Positions 1 through 7,876 of a stretch of 11,766 nucleotides of DNA are shown one piece after another. Source of the stretch: Verrucomicrobiota bacterium. GTDB taxonomy: Bacteria > Verrucomicrobiota > Verrucomicrobiia > Chthoniobacterales > UBA10450. Made by a program: the position numbers and the translations under genes. The DNA lies in contig QHOQ01000092.1 in NCBI GenBank assembly GCA_003219355.1, positions 5,588 through 17,353 of the forward strand, written 5' to 3'. Position 1 is the stretch's first letter. Every line of letters begins with the position of its first letter. Under the pieces are notes generated by a model. It did no database searches and was not told the DNA's origin. It saw only the letters and a program-made list of their open reading frames with translations.

Positions 1-1
1 A

Positions 2-1216
2 CCGAATTTCGGCCCGTCTGTTTTCAACGAGAAATCCGGCGGGACTGTGATTGGGGTCCGCGATTTTCTCGTCGCTTACAATGTGAACCTGAACACAAAA
101 TCGGTGCGGCGAGCGACCTCCGTCGCTTTCGATGTGAGAGAAAACGGCAGGATCAAGACAGAAGATGGCACGCCGTCCGGAAGACCGGTGCTAGATGAAA
201 ATGGCGACCCCGTCCGCATTCCCGGAATGTTGAAACATGTGAAGGCCATCGGGTGGTATGTGGAGGAATACGGAATCGCCCAAGTCTCCATGAACCTAAC
301 GAATATTGACGAGACTCCCTTGCATGCTGCGTTCGATGCCTGCGCCGAAGCAGCAAGCAAACGAGGCCTGCGCGCAACCGGATCGGAAATTGTCGGCATG
401 GTTCCGAAAAAATGTTTGGTGAATGCAGGGAAATATTTTCTCCGCAAACAGAAATGCTCTGAGGGCGCTGCCGAGGAAGAGCTGATCGACATTGCGGTTG
501 GGTCGATGGGATTGAGTGAGTTGAAGCCTTTCGACCCGAAAGAAAAAGTAATTGAATACAAGATCGAATCCGATTCCAAAAAATCGCTTTTGAAGGTGAA
601 ACTGCGCGAGTTCTGCAATCAAACGTTGAGCGATTCGCCCGCGCCAGGAGGCGGTTCCGTGGCAGCGTTGATGGGCGCTTTGGGCGCGTCCCTGGGCGGA
701 ATGGTGGCCAACCTCTCAGCCGGGAAACGTGGCTGGGATGACAAAGTGAAATATTTCAGTGATTGGGCAGTCAAAGCACAACAATTGAAGGATCAATTGC
801 TGTTTCTGGTCGATGAAGACACAGCCGCTTTCAACAAGGTGATGACAGCATTTGCTTTACCGAAGGACTCGGCGGAAGAAAAAGCCGCGCGCACAGCAGC
901 GATCCAATCCGCAAATAAATATGCGGCGGAGATTCCATTGCGTGTGATGGAGACGGCTGCCAAGTCCTATCCGCTCCTGGCGGAGATGGCTGAAAACGGA
1001 AACCCGGCTTCGATTTCCGACGTTGGCGTCGGCCTTCTAGCAGTGCGCGCCTGTGTTGAAGGGGCGTCAATGAATGTTCGGATCAATCTGGCCACCCTGA
1101 AGGATGAAAAATTCAGTTCCGTGCTGCTCGAAAAACTTCGCAAGATCAGCGCGGATTCCGAAGCGCAGTTCAAAAAGATCATTCAAGTTGTCGACGGCAA
1201 ACTAAACAACTCGTGA
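2..1216 (+). CDS. ftcD: Formimidoyltransferase-cyclodeaminase, 5'-truncated by the window edge
   Basis: Bifunctional enzyme of histidine degradation. It transfers the formimino group of formiminoglutamate to tetrahydrofolate, then deaminates it to 5,10-methenyl-THF. The frame is open to the left edge; the GTG at 47 is internal, because the codons before it read PNFGPSVFNEKSGGTVIG, typical of the transferase. Visible are the C-terminal transferase subdomain (LVAYNVNLNT, then KAIGWYVEEYGIAQVSMNLT) and, after about 180 residues, the cyclodeaminase domain, marked by SDSPAPGGGSVAALMGALGA and SDVGVGLLAVRACVEGASMNV. The N-terminal transferase subdomain, with most of its active site, lies outside the window. 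The fused form, as in animals and many Bacteroidota-like bacteria, differs from bacteria with stand-alone FtcD. The stop codon overlaps the hutI start (GTGA), so the two are almost certainly cotranscribed. The family call is secure; completeness upstream is unknown. Confidence 0.95.
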   Translation, partial: PNFGPSVFNEKSGGTVIGVRDFLVAYNVNLNTKSVRRATSVAFDVRENGRIKTEDGTPSGRPVLDENGDPVRIPGMLKHVKAIGWYVEEYGIAQVSMNLTNIDETPLHAAFDACAEAASKRGLRATGSEIVGMVPKKCLVNAGKYFLRKQKCSEGAAEEELIDIAVGSMGLSELKPFDPKEKVIEYKIESDSKKSLLKVKLREFCNQTLSDSPAPGGGSVAALMGALGASLGGMVANLSAGKRGWDDKVKYFSDWAVKAQQLKDQLLFLVDEDTAAFNKVMTAFALPKDSAEEKAARTAAIQSANKYAAEIPLRVMETAAKSYPLLAEMAENGNPASISDVGVGLLAVRACVEGASMNVRINLATLKDEKFSSVLLEKLRKISADSEAQFKKIIQVVDGKLNNS

Positions 1217-2457
1217 AGTCCCTAGCCGTTCTTCACGCATCGCAATTGGTCACGCTGGCCGGTCCAAAGCGTCCGCGCGTCGGCGCTGAGATGTCCGAGC
1301 TCGGGATCATTCGCAATGGCGGAATGCTGATCCGCGACGGCACGATCGACATGATCGGGCCGAGCAATGAGATCGAGAAGAAATCGCGCGACGCAGAGAT
1401 TGTTGATGCGAGTGGGCGCGTTGTTCTTCCGGGATTTGTCGATGCGCATACGCACTTGGTTTTCGCAGGAAACCGGCTGGATGATTTCGAACGCCGTGCT
1501 CGGGGCGAAACTTACGCGCAAATCGCAAAGGCTGGCGGCGGTATTTGGTCAACGGTGGAGAAGACGCGCGCGGCGAACGATATCGATCTTTTGGAGCAAG
1601 CCAAAAAGCATGCGAGTTGGTTTTTGAAATGCGGAACAACAACGGTCGAAGCGAAATCCGGCTACGGGCTGACGGTTGATGATGAATTGAAGATCTTGCG
1701 CGTGATTCGGCGGTTGAAGGACGAAACGCCGCTTGAATTTGTTCCAACGTTCTTGGGCGCGCACGCCATTCCGCACGAAGATCGACAATCACCGCAGCGA
1801 TATGTCGATCTGGTGATTAACGAAATGCTACCACGAGTCGCGAAGGAAAAATTGGCGGAGTTTTGCGACGTATTTTGTGAGGAGGGTTATTTTGATATCG
1901 AGCGATCGAGAGAAATTTCGACCGCGGCGAAAAAGCTTGGATTGAAACTGCGGATTCATGCCGATCAACTCAGCAATTCCGGAGGTGCAAAATTGGCTGG
2001 GGAATTGAATGCAACAACTGCGGATCATTTGGAAAAGACTGAGGAGCAGGGGATCGCAGCGATGAAAGCTGGGGGCGTCCAGCCGGTTTTGCTTCCAGGA
2101 TCTGTGTACTCTCTTGGATCGACATGTTATCCGCGTACCCGTGAAATGATCGAAACAGGGCTCGCAGTTGTGATTGCGACGGATTTTAATCCTGGGTCAT
2201 CCCCAAGCCCGTCCATGCCAATGATGCTTTCAGTGGCTTGCACGCAAATGAGGATGTCACCGGCTGAAGCGATGACCGCATCGACAATTAACGCTGCGTA
2301 CAGCCTTGGCCGCGGCGATAAGATTGGTTCCATCGAGCCTGGCAAACTCGCCAATTTCTCGATCTTCGATTGCGAAGATTATCGCGAGCTGGCGTACTGG
2401 TTTGGCTTTTCGCAAACGAGTTCTGTTTACGTAAACGGCGAGCGTGTCACTTGGTAG
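1213..2457 (+). CDS. hutI: Imidazolonepropionase
   Basis: Cytosolic metal-dependent amidohydrolase that opens 4-imidazolone-5-propionate to N-formimino-glutamate, the substrate of the ftcD product just upstream. Length 414 aa, normal for the family. Metal ligands are visible as H79 and H81 (VDAHTH), H249 (RIHADQ) and D324 (ATDFNPGSSPSPSMP). The substrate-binding KSGYGL (Y151) and GAHAIP (H184) motifs are intact. The GTG start is chosen because it gives a 4-base GTGA overlap with the ftcD stop, a usual sign of translational coupling; no nearer in-frame ATG precedes the conserved N-terminus. The protein ends normally (VYVNGERVTW), but its TAG stop is part of the GTAG head of a palindromic repeat beginning at 2454. 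Function is secure. Confidence 0.97.
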   Translation: MKSLAVLHASQLVTLAGPKRPRVGAEMSELGIIRNGGMLIRDGTIDMIGPSNEIEKKSRDAEIVDASGRVVLPGFVDAHTHLVFAGNRLDDFERRARGETYAQIAKAGGGIWSTVEKTRAANDIDLLEQAKKHASWFLKCGTTTVEAKSGYGLTVDDELKILRVIRRLKDETPLEFVPTFLGAHAIPHEDRQSPQRYVDLVINEMLPRVAKEKLAEFCDVFCEEGYFDIERSREISTAAKKLGLKLRIHADQLSNSGGAKLAGELNATTADHLEKTEEQGIAAMKAGGVQPVLLPGSVYSLGSTCYPRTREMIETGLAVVIATDFNPGSSPSPSMPMMLSVACTQMRMSPAEAMTASTINAAYSLGRGDKIGSIEPGKLANFSIFDCEDYRELAYWFGFSQTSSVYVNGERVTW

Positions 2458-2503
2458 GGTCGGCGCGCTGCGCTGACCGGACGCCGCAGCGCGGCGTCCC
2501 TAC
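2454..2503. repeat. REPIN-like palindromic element, copy A (double hairpin with GTAG/CTAC ends)
   Basis: A 50-bp element built as GTAG, a 21-nt hairpin, a second 21-nt hairpin, then CTAC. Hairpin 1 (2458-2478) pairs GGTCGGCGC with GCGCTGACC (one G-T pair) around loop GCT. Hairpin 2 (2479-2499) pairs GGACGCCGC with GCGGCGTCC perfectly around loop AGC. Read on the minus strand, the right half is again GTAG plus a hairpin, so the element is two REP units in inverted orientation. Established knowledge: REP units carry a 5' GTAG-type tetranucleotide, are mobilised by RAYT (IS200/IS605-like) transposases, and inverted pairs are called REPINs. No RAYT gene is in the window, so that link is inferred. 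The element overlaps the hutI stop codon and separates the hut genes from tig, where it could also act as an mRNA 3'-end stabiliser or partial terminator. Confidence 0.85.
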
Positions 2504-2522
2504 AGTGTTGGCCGTCCAGGTT

Positions 2523-2551
2523 TTGCGGCACGAACCGAGCGCGGCTAGACT
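2523..2551 (+). promoter_or_regulatory. Possible sigma70-type promoter for tig-clpP-clpX
   Basis: TTGCGG (2523-2528), a 17-base spacer, then TAGACT (2546-2551) resembles a -35/-10 pair: 3 of 6 and 4 of 6 matches to TTGACA/TATAAT, with ideal spacing. It would start transcription at about 2558, one or two bases before the tig ATG, giving an almost leaderless mRNA. That fits the absence of a ribosome binding site before tig. Such weak matches occur by chance, so this is tentative. Confidence 0.3.
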
Positions 2552-2558
2552 GATTCTC

Positions 2559-3866
2559 ATGAAGGTTGAGGTGGAAGAGCAGCCGGGTTCCGTTTCGAGC
2601 CTGCAAATTGAACTGCCCCCGGAGGAAGTGTCAAAGGAATGGGATGCGATTGCGAACAGTTTTGTGCGGTTTGCCAAGATTCCGGGTTACCGGCCCGGTA
2701 AAGCGCCGCGTTCGGTAATCGAAAAACGGTTTCGCAAGGAAATACATGATGAACTGACGAAGAAGCTCGTCTCAAAAAGTTATTACGACGCAATTGAGCA
2801 GAAACAATTGCGCGTGGTCTCATTAACGAATGTGGAGGACGTTCAATTCGGAGAAGATAAATCGATGCGCTTTCGCGCGACGGTGGTGACCGCGCCCGAG
2901 TTTGAGTTGCCTGAATATAAAAATATTCCGGTCCAGTTACCTTCGACAAAGGTCGCGGAGAACGATGTCGAGCATGCGCTGGAACGTTTACGCGAGCAAT
3001 CGGCCGATTTTGTCGATGTTCCAGAACGCGGACTGGAAATGGAAGATTTTGCGGTGATCGACTTTGAAGGCGCGATCGAAGCGCGACCAATTCGGGAAAT
3101 TGCGCCGAACGCGAGCAAAAACGTGCATGGCGGTAAAAAGTTTTGGCTCCAGCTTGCGCCAGAGAATTTTTTACCGCGATTTTGCGACCAGATCATCGGC
3201 ATGCAGCGAGGTGAGACCCGTAGCGTACAGGTTGAGTTTCCGGCGGAGTTTCCGGTGGCGGAGCTCGTCGGAAAGAAGGCCGACTACGCCGTGACTTTAA
3301 ATGAAATCAAACAAAAGGTCTTGCCGTCGATCGACGATGCGTTTGCAGCCAGGCTTGTGCCTGGAAAAACAGTCGCGGACCTCCGCCAGATGGTCGAACA
3401 CGATATCGAGCACGAGAAAGAACACGAGGTAGAGCGAGCCAAGGAATCGCAAATCGTCAAGTTTCTCCACGAGCATACCGCTTTTGATTTACCGCCTCCG
3501 CTTTTGAAAAATGAAACGCGGCGGGCTTTGAACGAGCTAGTGCATCGCAACCGGGAGCGCGGTGTTCCTGACGACATGCTGAAAGGCAAAGAGAAGGAAC
3601 TGGTGGAAGGGGCAGGCTCTCTCGCCGCGCACCGATTGAAAACGAATTTTATTCTGAGCCGCATCGCCGAGCGCGAAAAAATCAAAGTCTCTCGTCAAGA
3701 GATCGATGCGCGCATTCGCGAAGAGGCCGCGCGCTACGACATTTCCGTAGACAAAATGCGCAAGGAACTGCAGGAACACGATGGCCTCAATACCCTAGCA
3801 GAACAGCTCTTGCTCGGTAAAACTCTTGATTTCCTAAAGGCAAATGTTAGCGTCGAGGACCCGTAA
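2559..3866 (+). CDS. tig: Trigger factor (ribosome-associated chaperone and prolyl isomerase)
   Basis: Cytosolic chaperone that binds the ribosomal exit tunnel and shields nascent chains. Length 435 aa, standard for the family. The N-terminal ribosome-binding domain (about 1-115) carries the signature loop as GYRPGKAP (residues 43-50; GFRxGKxP in most bacteria). An FKBP-like isomerase domain spans about 155-245 (MEDFAVIDFEG to ADYAVTLNEIKQK). The rest is the helical C-terminal chaperone domain, rich in Glu, Lys and Arg. ATG at 2559 is chosen because MKVEVEEQPG matches the family N-terminus; the same frame is open further upstream through the repeat and into hutI, but that part is not family sequence. 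No clear Shine-Dalgarno precedes the start. clpP follows after 26 bases, the widely conserved tig-clpP-clpX order, so an operon is likely. Confidence 0.96.
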   Translation: MKVEVEEQPGSVSSLQIELPPEEVSKEWDAIANSFVRFAKIPGYRPGKAPRSVIEKRFRKEIHDELTKKLVSKSYYDAIEQKQLRVVSLTNVEDVQFGEDKSMRFRATVVTAPEFELPEYKNIPVQLPSTKVAENDVEHALERLREQSADFVDVPERGLEMEDFAVIDFEGAIEARPIREIAPNASKNVHGGKKFWLQLAPENFLPRFCDQIIGMQRGETRSVQVEFPAEFPVAELVGKKADYAVTLNEIKQKVLPSIDDAFAARLVPGKTVADLRQMVEHDIEHEKEHEVERAKESQIVKFLHEHTAFDLPPPLLKNETRRALNELVHRNRERGVPDDMLKGKEKELVEGAGSLAAHRLKTNFILSRIAEREKIKVSRQEIDARIREEAARYDISVDKMRKELQEHDGLNTLAEQLLLGKTLDFLKANVSVEDP

Positions 3867-3892
3867 GAACGCGCTATTGTGGAAGAAAAATC

Positions 3893-4597
3893 ATGAGTGT
3901 ATCCAATGAAAATTTGTCGCAATCGGTACTGATTCCGATGGTAGTAGAGCAGACCGGGCGAGGTGAGCGCAGCTACGACATTTACTCGCGGCTGCTCAAG
4001 GACCGCATTGTTTTTATCGGCACTCCGATGGACGATCACATCGCTAACTTGGTCATCGCGCAGTTGCTCTTTCTGCAAATGGAGGACTCAAAGAAGGACA
4101 TCAATATTTACATCAACTCGCCGGGTGGATCGGTAACGGCTGGCCTCGCCGTTTACGACACGATGCAGTTTCTTACGTGCGATGTGACGACCTATTGCCT
4201 CGGCATGGCCGCAAGCATGGCTGCGGTTTTGCTTTGTGCCGGCACGAAGGGGAAGCGCTTCGCTCTTCCCAATTCCGATATTATGATCCATCAGGTTTCC
4301 GGTGGTGCGCAAGGCGCGGCGAGCGACGTTGAGCGCCAGGTGGATTACATGTTTAAGCTAAAAAAGCGCCTCATCAGCATCATTGCCCAACATACCGGTA
4401 AATCCCAGGAGCAGGTGCGACTGGACTCTGACCGCGATTATTATATGTCGGCGGCAGAGGCAAAGGCGTATGGTCTCGTTGACGAAGTGATTAAGTCTCG
4501 CAAGGAAGTGAAGCTGCTTGATGGCGCGACGCCGCCCTCCGGGGACCGCTCGGTGGCCGTTGCCGAGGCTGCTTTACCGCGCAAAGCCGGGGGATAA
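3893..4597 (+). CDS. clpP: ATP-dependent Clp protease, proteolytic subunit
   Basis: Serine peptidase that forms a barrel of two heptameric rings and degrades proteins fed by ClpX. Catalytic triad visible: S108 (GMAASMAA), H133 (MIHQ) and D182 (second Asp of DSDRDYYMS). Spacing agrees with the E. coli enzyme (S97, H122, D171). The N-terminus (SVLIPMVVEQTGRGERSYDIYSRLL) contains the usual axial-loop region; few residues precede it, so any propeptide is short. At 234 aa it is longer than the usual 195-210, because about 30 Ala/Pro-rich residues follow the conserved GLVDEVI end. The MIHQ segment reads MIHQVSGG where most ClpPs have a Pro after MIHQ. GGAAGA lies six bases before the ATG and serves as ribosome binding site. 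clpX follows 22 bases downstream. Confidence 0.97.
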   Translation: MSVSNENLSQSVLIPMVVEQTGRGERSYDIYSRLLKDRIVFIGTPMDDHIANLVIAQLLFLQMEDSKKDINIYINSPGGSVTAGLAVYDTMQFLTCDVTTYCLGMAASMAAVLLCAGTKGKRFALPNSDIMIHQVSGGAQGAASDVERQVDYMFKLKKRLISIIAQHTGKSQEQVRLDSDRDYYMSAAEAKAYGLVDEVIKSRKEVKLLDGATPPSGDRSVAVAEAALPRKAGG

Positions 4598-4619
4598 GAA
4601 CTCCCTTTTTAAAACAAAT

Positions 4620-5900
4620 ATGGCTCGCGCTTCCAACCTCACGATGTGCTCGTTTTGTGGCAAGAGCCATGCCGAAGTGCGCAAGTTAATCGCGGGGCCG
4701 GGCGTCTATATCTGTGACAGTTGCATTAACGTTTGCAAAAGCATCCTTGACAAAGAGCTCAATGAGGATGCGAAGCGCCAGTCTTCCAACATCCGTGTCC
4801 CGAAACCGGCGGAGATTCGGCGGTCGCTCGATCAGTATGTTGTTGGGCAGGAGATCGCGAAGAAAACGCTTTCAGTGGCGGTGCATAATCATTTTAAGCG
4901 CGTTTTGCAGACCCCGGCATCAACCGATTCGCCCTCGGCATTTCAACTCGATCCGTTGGCCGACGTTGATATTGAGAAGAGCAATATTTTGCTGATTGGT
5001 CCAACCGGTTCGGGAAAGACCTTGCTGGCCAAGACGCTGGCGAAAATTCTGGATGTGCCATTTTGCATAGCGGACGCGACCACACTTACCGAGGCGGGCT
5101 ACGTTGGGGAGGATGTCGAGAACATCATACTACGCCTCTTGCAGAATGCGGATTACGACGTGAAACGAGCAGAGATCGGCATCGTTTATATTGATGAGAT
5201 CGACAAGATTGGTCGCAAGACCGACAACGTTAGCATCACGCGCGACGTCTCTGGTGAAGGCGTTCAGCAAGCACTTTTGAAAATTTTAGAAGGAAGCACC
5301 TGCAACGTTCCCCCACAAGGCGGCCGCAAACATCCGCATCAGGAGTATATTCAGGTCAACACGGAGAAGATCCTCTTCATTTGCGGCGGTGCTTTCATCG
5401 GGCTCGATAAAATTATTCAAAAACGCATTGGCCAGAAAGTAATGGGCTTTGGAAGCCCGACCCTTGAGGTGGAAGAAGCGTTACGAAAGGAAGCCATTCG
5501 CCATGTCGAACCGGAAGACTTGCTCGCTTTTGGAATGATTCCGGAATTCATCGGTCGGTTGCCAGTTGTAAGCTGCCTCGATGCGCTGACGGAGGAAGAG
5601 ATGGTCGCGATCTTGACCGAGACGAAGAATGCAATGGTTAAACAGTACACAAAGCTCTTCTCGATGGAAGGTGTGCGGCTGACGGTGACAAAAGACGCGC
5701 TGCGGGCCCTCGCGGCGCAAGCGGTCACGAAAGGAACAGGCGCGCGTGCGTTGCGCTCAATGCTTGAACGAATCATGCTGGACATCATGTACGATGTGCC
5801 GAGTCGCGAAGACATCGCCGAGGTGACGATCAATCGCGCCGTCGTCGAAGGCAGAAAGCTACCGCTAATTCGCAAGAAACAGGACAAGACCGCGGCTTAG
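4620..5900 (+). CDS. clpX: ATP-dependent Clp protease, ATP-binding unfoldase subunit ClpX
   Basis: Hexameric AAA+ unfoldase that recognises tagged substrates and threads them into ClpP. Length 426 aa. The N-terminal zinc-binding domain has C10, C13, C32 and C35 (CSFC...CDSC). Walker A is GPTGSGKT (127-134); Walker B ends IDEID (D192, E193). The pore loop is GYVG (160-163) and the RKH loop is R236-K237-H238. R313 (EFIGRLP) is the likely arginine finger, and R376 (GTGARALR) the sensor 2 arginine. The ClpP-docking loop, IGF in E. coli, reads MGF (275-277). The start at 4620 is chosen because MARASNLTMCSFC fits the family; an upstream in-frame start at 4518 would lie inside clpP and add non-family sequence. 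There is no strong ribosome binding site, only an A-rich leader, so coupling to clpP translation is possible. Confidence 0.97.
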   Translation: MARASNLTMCSFCGKSHAEVRKLIAGPGVYICDSCINVCKSILDKELNEDAKRQSSNIRVPKPAEIRRSLDQYVVGQEIAKKTLSVAVHNHFKRVLQTPASTDSPSAFQLDPLADVDIEKSNILLIGPTGSGKTLLAKTLAKILDVPFCIADATTLTEAGYVGEDVENIILRLLQNADYDVKRAEIGIVYIDEIDKIGRKTDNVSITRDVSGEGVQQALLKILEGSTCNVPPQGGRKHPHQEYIQVNTEKILFICGGAFIGLDKIIQKRIGQKVMGFGSPTLEVEEALRKEAIRHVEPEDLLAFGMIPEFIGRLPVVSCLDALTEEEMVAILTETKNAMVKQYTKLFSMEGVRLTVTKDALRALAAQAVTKGTGARALRSMLERIMLDIMYDVPSREDIAEVTINRAVVEGRKLPLIRKKQDKTAA

Positions 5901-5904
5901 TTAG

Positions 5905-5940
5905 CTGCGCGAAGCGTGGCCCGGGCGCAGATCGTCTTTT
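5905..5940 (+). terminator. Weak candidate terminator after clpX
   Basis: CTGCGC (5905-5910) pairs perfectly with GCGCAG (5925-5930) across a 14-base loop and is followed by ATCGTCTTTT. It lies four bases after the clpX stop, the right place to end the tig-clpP-clpX message. The long loop and short T run make it weak, so it may not be a true intrinsic terminator. Confidence 0.25.
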
Positions 5941-6021
5941 CGCGAAGAGGCAATCAGCGTCACGTCGCCGGGCGATTGCTACAGGTTCGACGTTGAGCGT
6001 TCGAGCTCCTATTGTCGATGT

Positions 6022-7269
6022 ATGCACGCGATCGTGCTCAATACCGGTACGGAGCTTTTGCTCGGCGATGTCCAGGATGCGCATCTTGCTTTTATCGCGC
6101 GTCAGATTTTTCCGCTTGGGTTGCGTATCGAGGAACGGAGGACGGTGTCCGATGGCGTCGCAATTCGGGAGACTCTCGCGGAAATATTTCCGCGCGCAGA
6201 GATTCTCTTTGTGACTGGTGGACTCGGTCCCACCACTGACGATATCACCCGGGAGGCGGCAGCGGAATTGCTCGGGCTAAAATTGATCCGCGATCCCGAA
6301 GTGATGTCCGCCATCTTGGAAAGATTTGCGACACGGGGTATCCAATTTACTGCGCGGGTCGAGCGCCAGGCTTTCGTGCCAGCCGGAGCGGAAGTGTTAC
6401 CAAATAGAAGCGGCACGGCACCCGGCCTTTACCTGCGCGCCAATCTAAATCCTCACTTCCGGTCACCTCATCTTTTCTTGCTTCCCGGACCACCGCGTGA
6501 GCTTCAACCAATCTTCGAGCGATCTGTGATGCCGATCTTGCATTCGATTGTTCCACCTTCGAATTCGCTTGAGTGCCGCATTTACCGTATTACCGGGATC
6601 GGTGAATCGCTGGTTGAAGAGGCAATCGGCGAGAGGATTTCAGCAATTTCCGGAGTGGAACTTGGTTATTGCTCACGTCCCGGAGATGTCGATGTCCGAA
6701 TCATCGGCAAATCCAACATGCTTGAGCAGGCGGACAAAATTATCAGAGCGACGCTCGGAGACTCTATTTACTCCATGAGCGAAGCGACTCTGGAAGAGGT
6801 AATTGTGGAACTTCTTACGAAAAGAAGAGAAACGCTTTCATTGGCGGAGTCTTGCACGGGCGGGTTGCTCGCGAACCGAATTACGAATGTGCCGGGTGCT
6901 TCCAGAGTTCTTCTCGGGGGGTACGTCGTCTATTCGAATCAGGCCAAAATGGACGCGCTCGATGTAGATCTCAAATTGATCGAACGATACGGGGCGGTGA
7001 GTGAACCAGTCGGACGTGCGTTGGCAGAAGGTGCGCGAATGCGCGCAAGATCGACATATGCTCTTTCAACCACCGGAATAGCAGGACCAGGCGGCGGCTC
7101 CTCAGAAAAACCAGTCGGCACGGTTTATGTCGCGCTCGCGTCACCGGAAAATGAAATAATTGCGAAAAAGCTTTTCTTCCCGAGTGATCGTGAAACCTTC
7201 AAGGAGCTTGCCGCGCAAGCCGCTTTCGATCTTCTCCGCAAGAAATTAATGTCGAGATCGAGTCAGTAG
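6022..7269 (+). CDS. cinA: CinA-family protein (NMN deamidase / ADP-ribose pyrophosphatase type)
   Basis: Two-domain protein of pyridine-nucleotide salvage. In studied CinA proteins the N-terminal molybdopterin-binding-like domain hydrolyses ADP-ribose and the C-terminal domain deamidates nicotinamide mononucleotide. Length 415 aa, a full-length CinA. The N-terminal domain has NTGTELLLGD (7-16), GGLGPTTDD (66-74), the NRSGTAPGLYL segment and PGPPREL. The C-terminal PncC-like domain (from about residue 255) has SLAESCTGG, a YSNQAK motif and STTGIAGPGGGSSEKPVGTVYVAL. ATG 6022 gives the family start; no clear Shine-Dalgarno precedes it, although TATTGT at 6010-6015 could be a -10 box of a nearly leaderless transcript. 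It lies 121 bases after clpX and may have its own promoter. Its 3' end overlaps the convergent L,D-transpeptidase by seven bases. Enzyme activity is inferred from the family. Confidence 0.93.
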   Translation: MHAIVLNTGTELLLGDVQDAHLAFIARQIFPLGLRIEERRTVSDGVAIRETLAEIFPRAEILFVTGGLGPTTDDITREAAAELLGLKLIRDPEVMSAILERFATRGIQFTARVERQAFVPAGAEVLPNRSGTAPGLYLRANLNPHFRSPHLFLLPGPPRELQPIFERSVMPILHSIVPPSNSLECRIYRITGIGESLVEEAIGERISAISGVELGYCSRPGDVDVRIIGKSNMLEQADKIIRATLGDSIYSMSEATLEEVIVELLTKRRETLSLAESCTGGLLANRITNVPGASRVLLGGYVVYSNQAKMDALDVDLKLIERYGAVSEPVGRALAEGARMRARSTYALSTTGIAGPGGGSSEKPVGTVYVALASPENEIIAKKLFFPSDRETFKELAAQAAFDLLRKKLMSRSSQ

Positions 7270-7871
7270 TCACCCACGTCAACAGGCGTACCGACCTTTA
7301 CTAGATCGTAAAATAACTTCGCTCCATCGCGTGGCATTCGAATACAACCGTGCGAGGCGGGATATCCTGGCAGAATTCCGATGTGCATGCCTACACCGTC
7401 GCCCGTTAGTCGCATGAACCATTTCATGGTCGCGCCCACAAAGTGGGTTCCGCTTGGAGCCGAATCAATTCGCGCGCTCACACCGGCGCGGACGATACGG
7501 CCGGAACTGTCTATGAAGTCACCATAAAGACTGGAGTGATGATTAGGATCTTTTTCGAGCACGGGTAAATGTCCCGTGGGTGAAGTGTGCCCGCGCTTGC
7601 CAGACGATATAGGGCTGTCGATGACGATTTGCTCGCCAACCATGAGATAGGCGCGCTGCTTGGGAAGAGAGATCACAACATGCACCGAATCAGGCGTGGC
7701 TTGTGTCATTAAGGAGTGATTGATCTTGATCGGCTCTTGCCTCTGAATGAGTTGGGAAGCTTTGCGCAAAGGTTGTGGCGTCGTCGGCTCAGGACGTATC
7801 TGGCTGCCGGCAGAGTATGTTAGCGTGGCTGCCAACAGCGTACAGAAATATCTCAGGAACGTTGGCGGCAT
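7263..7871 (-). CDS. Exported L,D-transpeptidase (YkuD domain)
   Basis: Periplasmic cysteine transpeptidase expected to cross-link or modify peptidoglycan stem peptides. The YkuD domain spans about residues 63-200 (VHVVISLPKQRAYLMVGEQ to the C-terminus), with H163 (GMHIGI), H174 and catalytic C176 in SHGCIRMP. The TSPTGHLPVLEKD segment is also typical. The start at 7871 gives 202 aa beginning with a short hydrophobic signal sequence (FLRYFCTLLAATLTYSAG) and lies five bases after the stop of the upstream lysozyme-like gene, fitting coupled translation. A longer start at 7925 would overlap that gene by 49 bases and put a charged stretch before the signal, so I consider it less likely. No lipobox is evident. 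A Pro/Gln-rich linker follows the signal. Whether it cross-links peptidoglycan or attaches proteins cannot be told from sequence. Confidence 0.92.
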   Translation of the reverse strand: MPPTFLRYFCTLLAATLTYSAGSQIRPEPTTPQPLRKASQLIQRQEPIKINHSLMTQATPDSVHVVISLPKQRAYLMVGEQIVIDSPISSGKRGHTSPTGHLPVLEKDPNHHSSLYGDFIDSSGRIVRAGVSARIDSAPSGTHFVGATMKWFMRLTGDGVGMHIGILPGYPASHGCIRMPRDGAKLFYDLVKVGTPVDVGDY

Positions 7872-7876
7872 AAAAA

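Noticed and set aside
1307..1792. Long minus-strand open frame opposite hutI (161 codons)
   Set aside because: Arg/Ser-rich composition with no recognisable motif, lying fully opposite a conserved gene; a frame shadow.
2370..2558. Upstream in-frame extension of tig into hutI
   Set aside because: The extra residues are a shadow of hutI and of the repeat; the trigger factor N-terminus begins at MKVEVEEQ (2559).
4591..4610. GGGA/TCCC stem followed by TTTTT between clpP and clpX, looking like an intrinsic terminator
   Set aside because: Only four base pairs with a seven-base loop, partly inside the clpP stop region and within a conserved operon; too weak to call.
5417..5887. Long minus-strand open frame opposite clpX (156 codons)
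   Set aside because: Low-complexity Ser/Arg-rich translation antisense to a highly conserved gene; no ribosome binding site or family signal.
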